From: Pseudomonas oryzihabitans
GTDB taxonomy: Bacteria; Pseudomonadota; Gammaproteobacteria; Pseudomonadales; Pseudomonadaceae
Length of the DNA: 64,000 nucleotides
Reading direction: 5' to 3'
NCBI RefSeq assembly: GCF_024652905.1
Contig: NZ_CP102429.1
Coordinates: forward strand, 1 to 64,000
A model generated the notes under the pieces. The model did no database searches. It was given only the letters and a program-made list of their open reading frames with translations, and had not been told where the DNA came from. The position numbers and the translations under genes were made by a program. Below, in pieces: positions 62,750 through 64,000 of this stretch; position 1 is the stretch's first letter; each line of letters starts with the position of its first letter.

Positions 62750-63013
62750 ATGGGCATTGAAGGGTTTAAAGCTACGTGGGAAGCCCAGATTCCTGAGCTA
62801 AGTGAGCGTATCAAGGCAAACTGGTACCGCCAGCTTGCCGCGGTATCGGCAAGCCCAACGCCAGCCGCAGCCACTGAGGCTGCGCTGGTCGCCAAAGGCT
62901 ATCTGGTCGGCTTGCTGGATGCAGAGGCCATTGATGAGCCCGCGGCAAGCCTGCTGGGTGGGTATCTCGTGCATATAGAACAGGATGTCATGGCACGCCT
63001 CGGCTCTTCGTGA
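62750..63013 (+). CDS. unknown protein, 87 residues
   Basis: Helical protein (WEAQIPELSERIKANWYRQL, YLVGLLDAEAIDEPAASLLG). Its stop overlaps the GTG of the next gene by 4 bp. Family unknown. Confidence 0.55.
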   Translation: MGIEGFKATWEAQIPELSERIKANWYRQLAAVSASPTPAAATEAALVAKGYLVGLLDAEAIDEPAASLLGGYLVHIEQDVMARLGSS

Positions 63014-63255
63014 AGCCGGCCGAGCGTCCTCCTTCCGATGCTGAAGGCCACGCAATGTTGACCTGGAAAGAGAAGCGCGATGGCCCGCCCGCCGAGGTGG
63101 CCGAGCTTCTCGGAAAGCTGCCGGATGCCGAGTTGGCCAAGCGACTAGGGGTCAACCGACGCTTGATCTGGAAATGGCGCACGGAGCCTGGTGATCTCTT
63201 CCCTGGCTGGGAGCTACCTGATCACCCGGCGCCGCCCCGAGCGCCAGGCTGGTGA
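63010..63255 (+). CDS. HTH-repeat protein with a foreign tail
   Basis: 81 residues. Residues 25-60 contain one repeat unit (ELLGKLPDAELAKRLGVNRR followed by LIWKWR) like those in 42170-42805. The last 21 residues (GDLFPGWELPDHPAPPRAPG) come from reading the second 81-bp repeat in a different frame from copy 1. The native C-terminus of this HTH protein was evidently lost by recombination. Start is GTG 63010, overlapping the previous stop. Confidence 0.6.
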   Translation: MKPAERPPSDAEGHAMLTWKEKRDGPPAEVAELLGKLPDAELAKRLGVNRRLIWKWRTEPGDLFPGWELPDHPAPPRAPGW

Positions 63256-63268
63256 ATCGCCGGCGTGA
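63188..63268 (+). repeat. 81-bp direct repeat, copy 2
   Basis: Same length as copy 1 with about seven differences. In the frame used by copy 1, most are silent and the peptide differs only at two positions (Asn to Ser, Val to Ala). That argues that it came from a diverged homologue of the membrane protein gene rather than a recent copy. Confidence 0.85.
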
Positions 63269-63421
63269 GGGCGCGCGAAATGCCGGCGATGAAATAACGC
63301 AATGCAAGGATGCCTGCTTGGGCGGCTCACTGCGCGCCAGGCGACTTAATGGGTTGGTCGGACGTTTCAACTCTCAAGCCAGCTCCGAACACTAAAATCA
63401 GCGATGGTGAACGAGGTACCA

Positions 63422-63664
63422 ATGCTCAACTCAGTGCAGAAAAGACATGTAGCCAAGGTGTTCCCAGAGTCTCGCGAGCAGATGGCTCAATACCTACTCG
63501 CTGGCGTCGATGTGGTGATCTATCACCAGACCGAATGCACGCCCGATGTTCCTGCGTTTGCAGTCGCGCCAAAGGACGACATCGAATTCTGGATTGGCTG
63601 CTGGGACAGTGCAGAAGTGGCGCAGCGCGAAGCTGAGGCCCTCGGCTTGCACGTCGTGCAGTAA
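63422..63664 (+). CDS. unknown protein, 80 residues
   Basis: Soluble protein (RHVAKVFPESREQMAQYLLA, DIEFWIGCWDSAEVAQREAE). ATG 63422 preferred over 63404. Two bases separate it from the next gene. Family unknown. Confidence 0.5.
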   Translation: MLNSVQKRHVAKVFPESREQMAQYLLAGVDVVIYHQTECTPDVPAFAVAPKDDIEFWIGCWDSAEVAQREAEALGLHVVQ

Positions 63665-63666
63665 CG

Positions 63667-64000
63667 ATGACCTCCCTTTCGGTTGGGTGCCCCTACGTTG
63701 TGAAGGCCGCTGAGTTCCTGGCAGGTATCGGCCTCACCGTTCTGTGGCGCCCGGGCGCATCGGGCTTCATCGACCATATCGAGGTCGTTGCCGGGGCGCT
63801 GCACCTGGATCCGCGGTGCTCGATCTCGGCACTGCTGCACGAGGCTGGCCACCTGGCGCTGGTGCCGACACCCTACCGCGCGATGCTGTCCGGGGACGTC
63901 CACCGCGCGATCGGCAAGGTGTTCGACGACCCGTCGGTATCGGACTTGCCTCCGGATCACCCGACTCTTCGAGCGCTTCTGCAGGCGAGCGACCCAGAAG
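63667..64000 (+). CDS. partial protein with HEAGH metallopeptidase-like motif
   Basis: At least 111 residues, open at the window end. Starts MTSLSVGCPYVVKAAEFLAG; contains ISALLHEAGHLALV, an HExxH zinc motif of the kind seen in ImmA/IrrE-like and other small metallopeptidases. Further ligands would lie in DVHRAIGKVFDDPSV or beyond. Partial, so the family is uncertain. Confidence 0.6.
   Translation, partial: MTSLSVGCPYVVKAAEFLAGIGLTVLWRPGASGFIDHIEVVAGALHLDPRCSISALLHEAGHLALVPTPYRAMLSGDVHRAIGKVFDDPSVSDLPPDHPTLRALLQASDPE

Overview
The window looks like a Pseudomonas-type gammaproteobacterium. Supporting this are the OprD-family porin, PtrA-like small exported proteins, a CzcCBA/CzcRS metal system, an ImuA-ImuB-DnaE2 cassette and GC-rich codon use. 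It is almost entirely accessory DNA, most likely a plasmid or an integrative conjugative element (ICE) next to a metal/defence island. No RepA or housekeeping backbone is visible, so plasmid and ICE cannot be separated here.

1-16 kb is a metal island. It holds a MerR-type metal sensor, an AT-rich Septu-like ATPase/HNH pair (PtuAB), a LysR remnant, two PtrA-like exported proteins, an OprD-family porin, a decayed IS3-family element and a heavy-metal RND pump (czcCBA) divergent from its two-component regulator (czcRS). A shared box, ATTACA-N4-TGTNAT, lies in front of several of these genes and suggests one OmpR-type regulon.

16-25 kb is a defence/stability cluster. It has a 1404-residue nuclease-STAND-HEAT protein behind vapBC, a Fic protein, a Phd/ParE-type toxin-antitoxin pair, and a KfrA-like coiled-coil DNA-binding protein with a large inverted repeat in its promoter.

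25.8-34 kb is the mobile-element core. It has a tyrosine recombinase, 53-bp tandem repeats, an FlhC-like/FlhD-like pair behind a lytic transglycosylase and divergent from a CI-like repressor, an actin-type partition pair (ParM/ParR) with six palindromes upstream, eight iteron-like repeats, and a candidate MobI-type transfer protein. This regulatory layout resembles the SetR/SetCD and AcaCD control modules of SXT/R391 ICEs and IncA/C plasmids.

34.6-40.4 kb is a LexA-boxed operon (39-codon ORF, coiled-coil protein, imuA, imuB, dnaE2) predicted to give SOS-induced mutagenic repair.

40.5-64 kb is cargo. It has many small unknown proteins, a secreted thermonuclease, a DUF1173 protein, a fresh IS3-family insertion with a 4-bp target duplication, a MerR-controlled pair of alpha/beta hydrolases (one like haloacetate dehalogenase), an AT-rich three-gene block, an orphan DndC-like PAPS-reductase-family protein, and a repeat-containing HTH family. 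The sequence stops inside a small HEAGH-motif protein.
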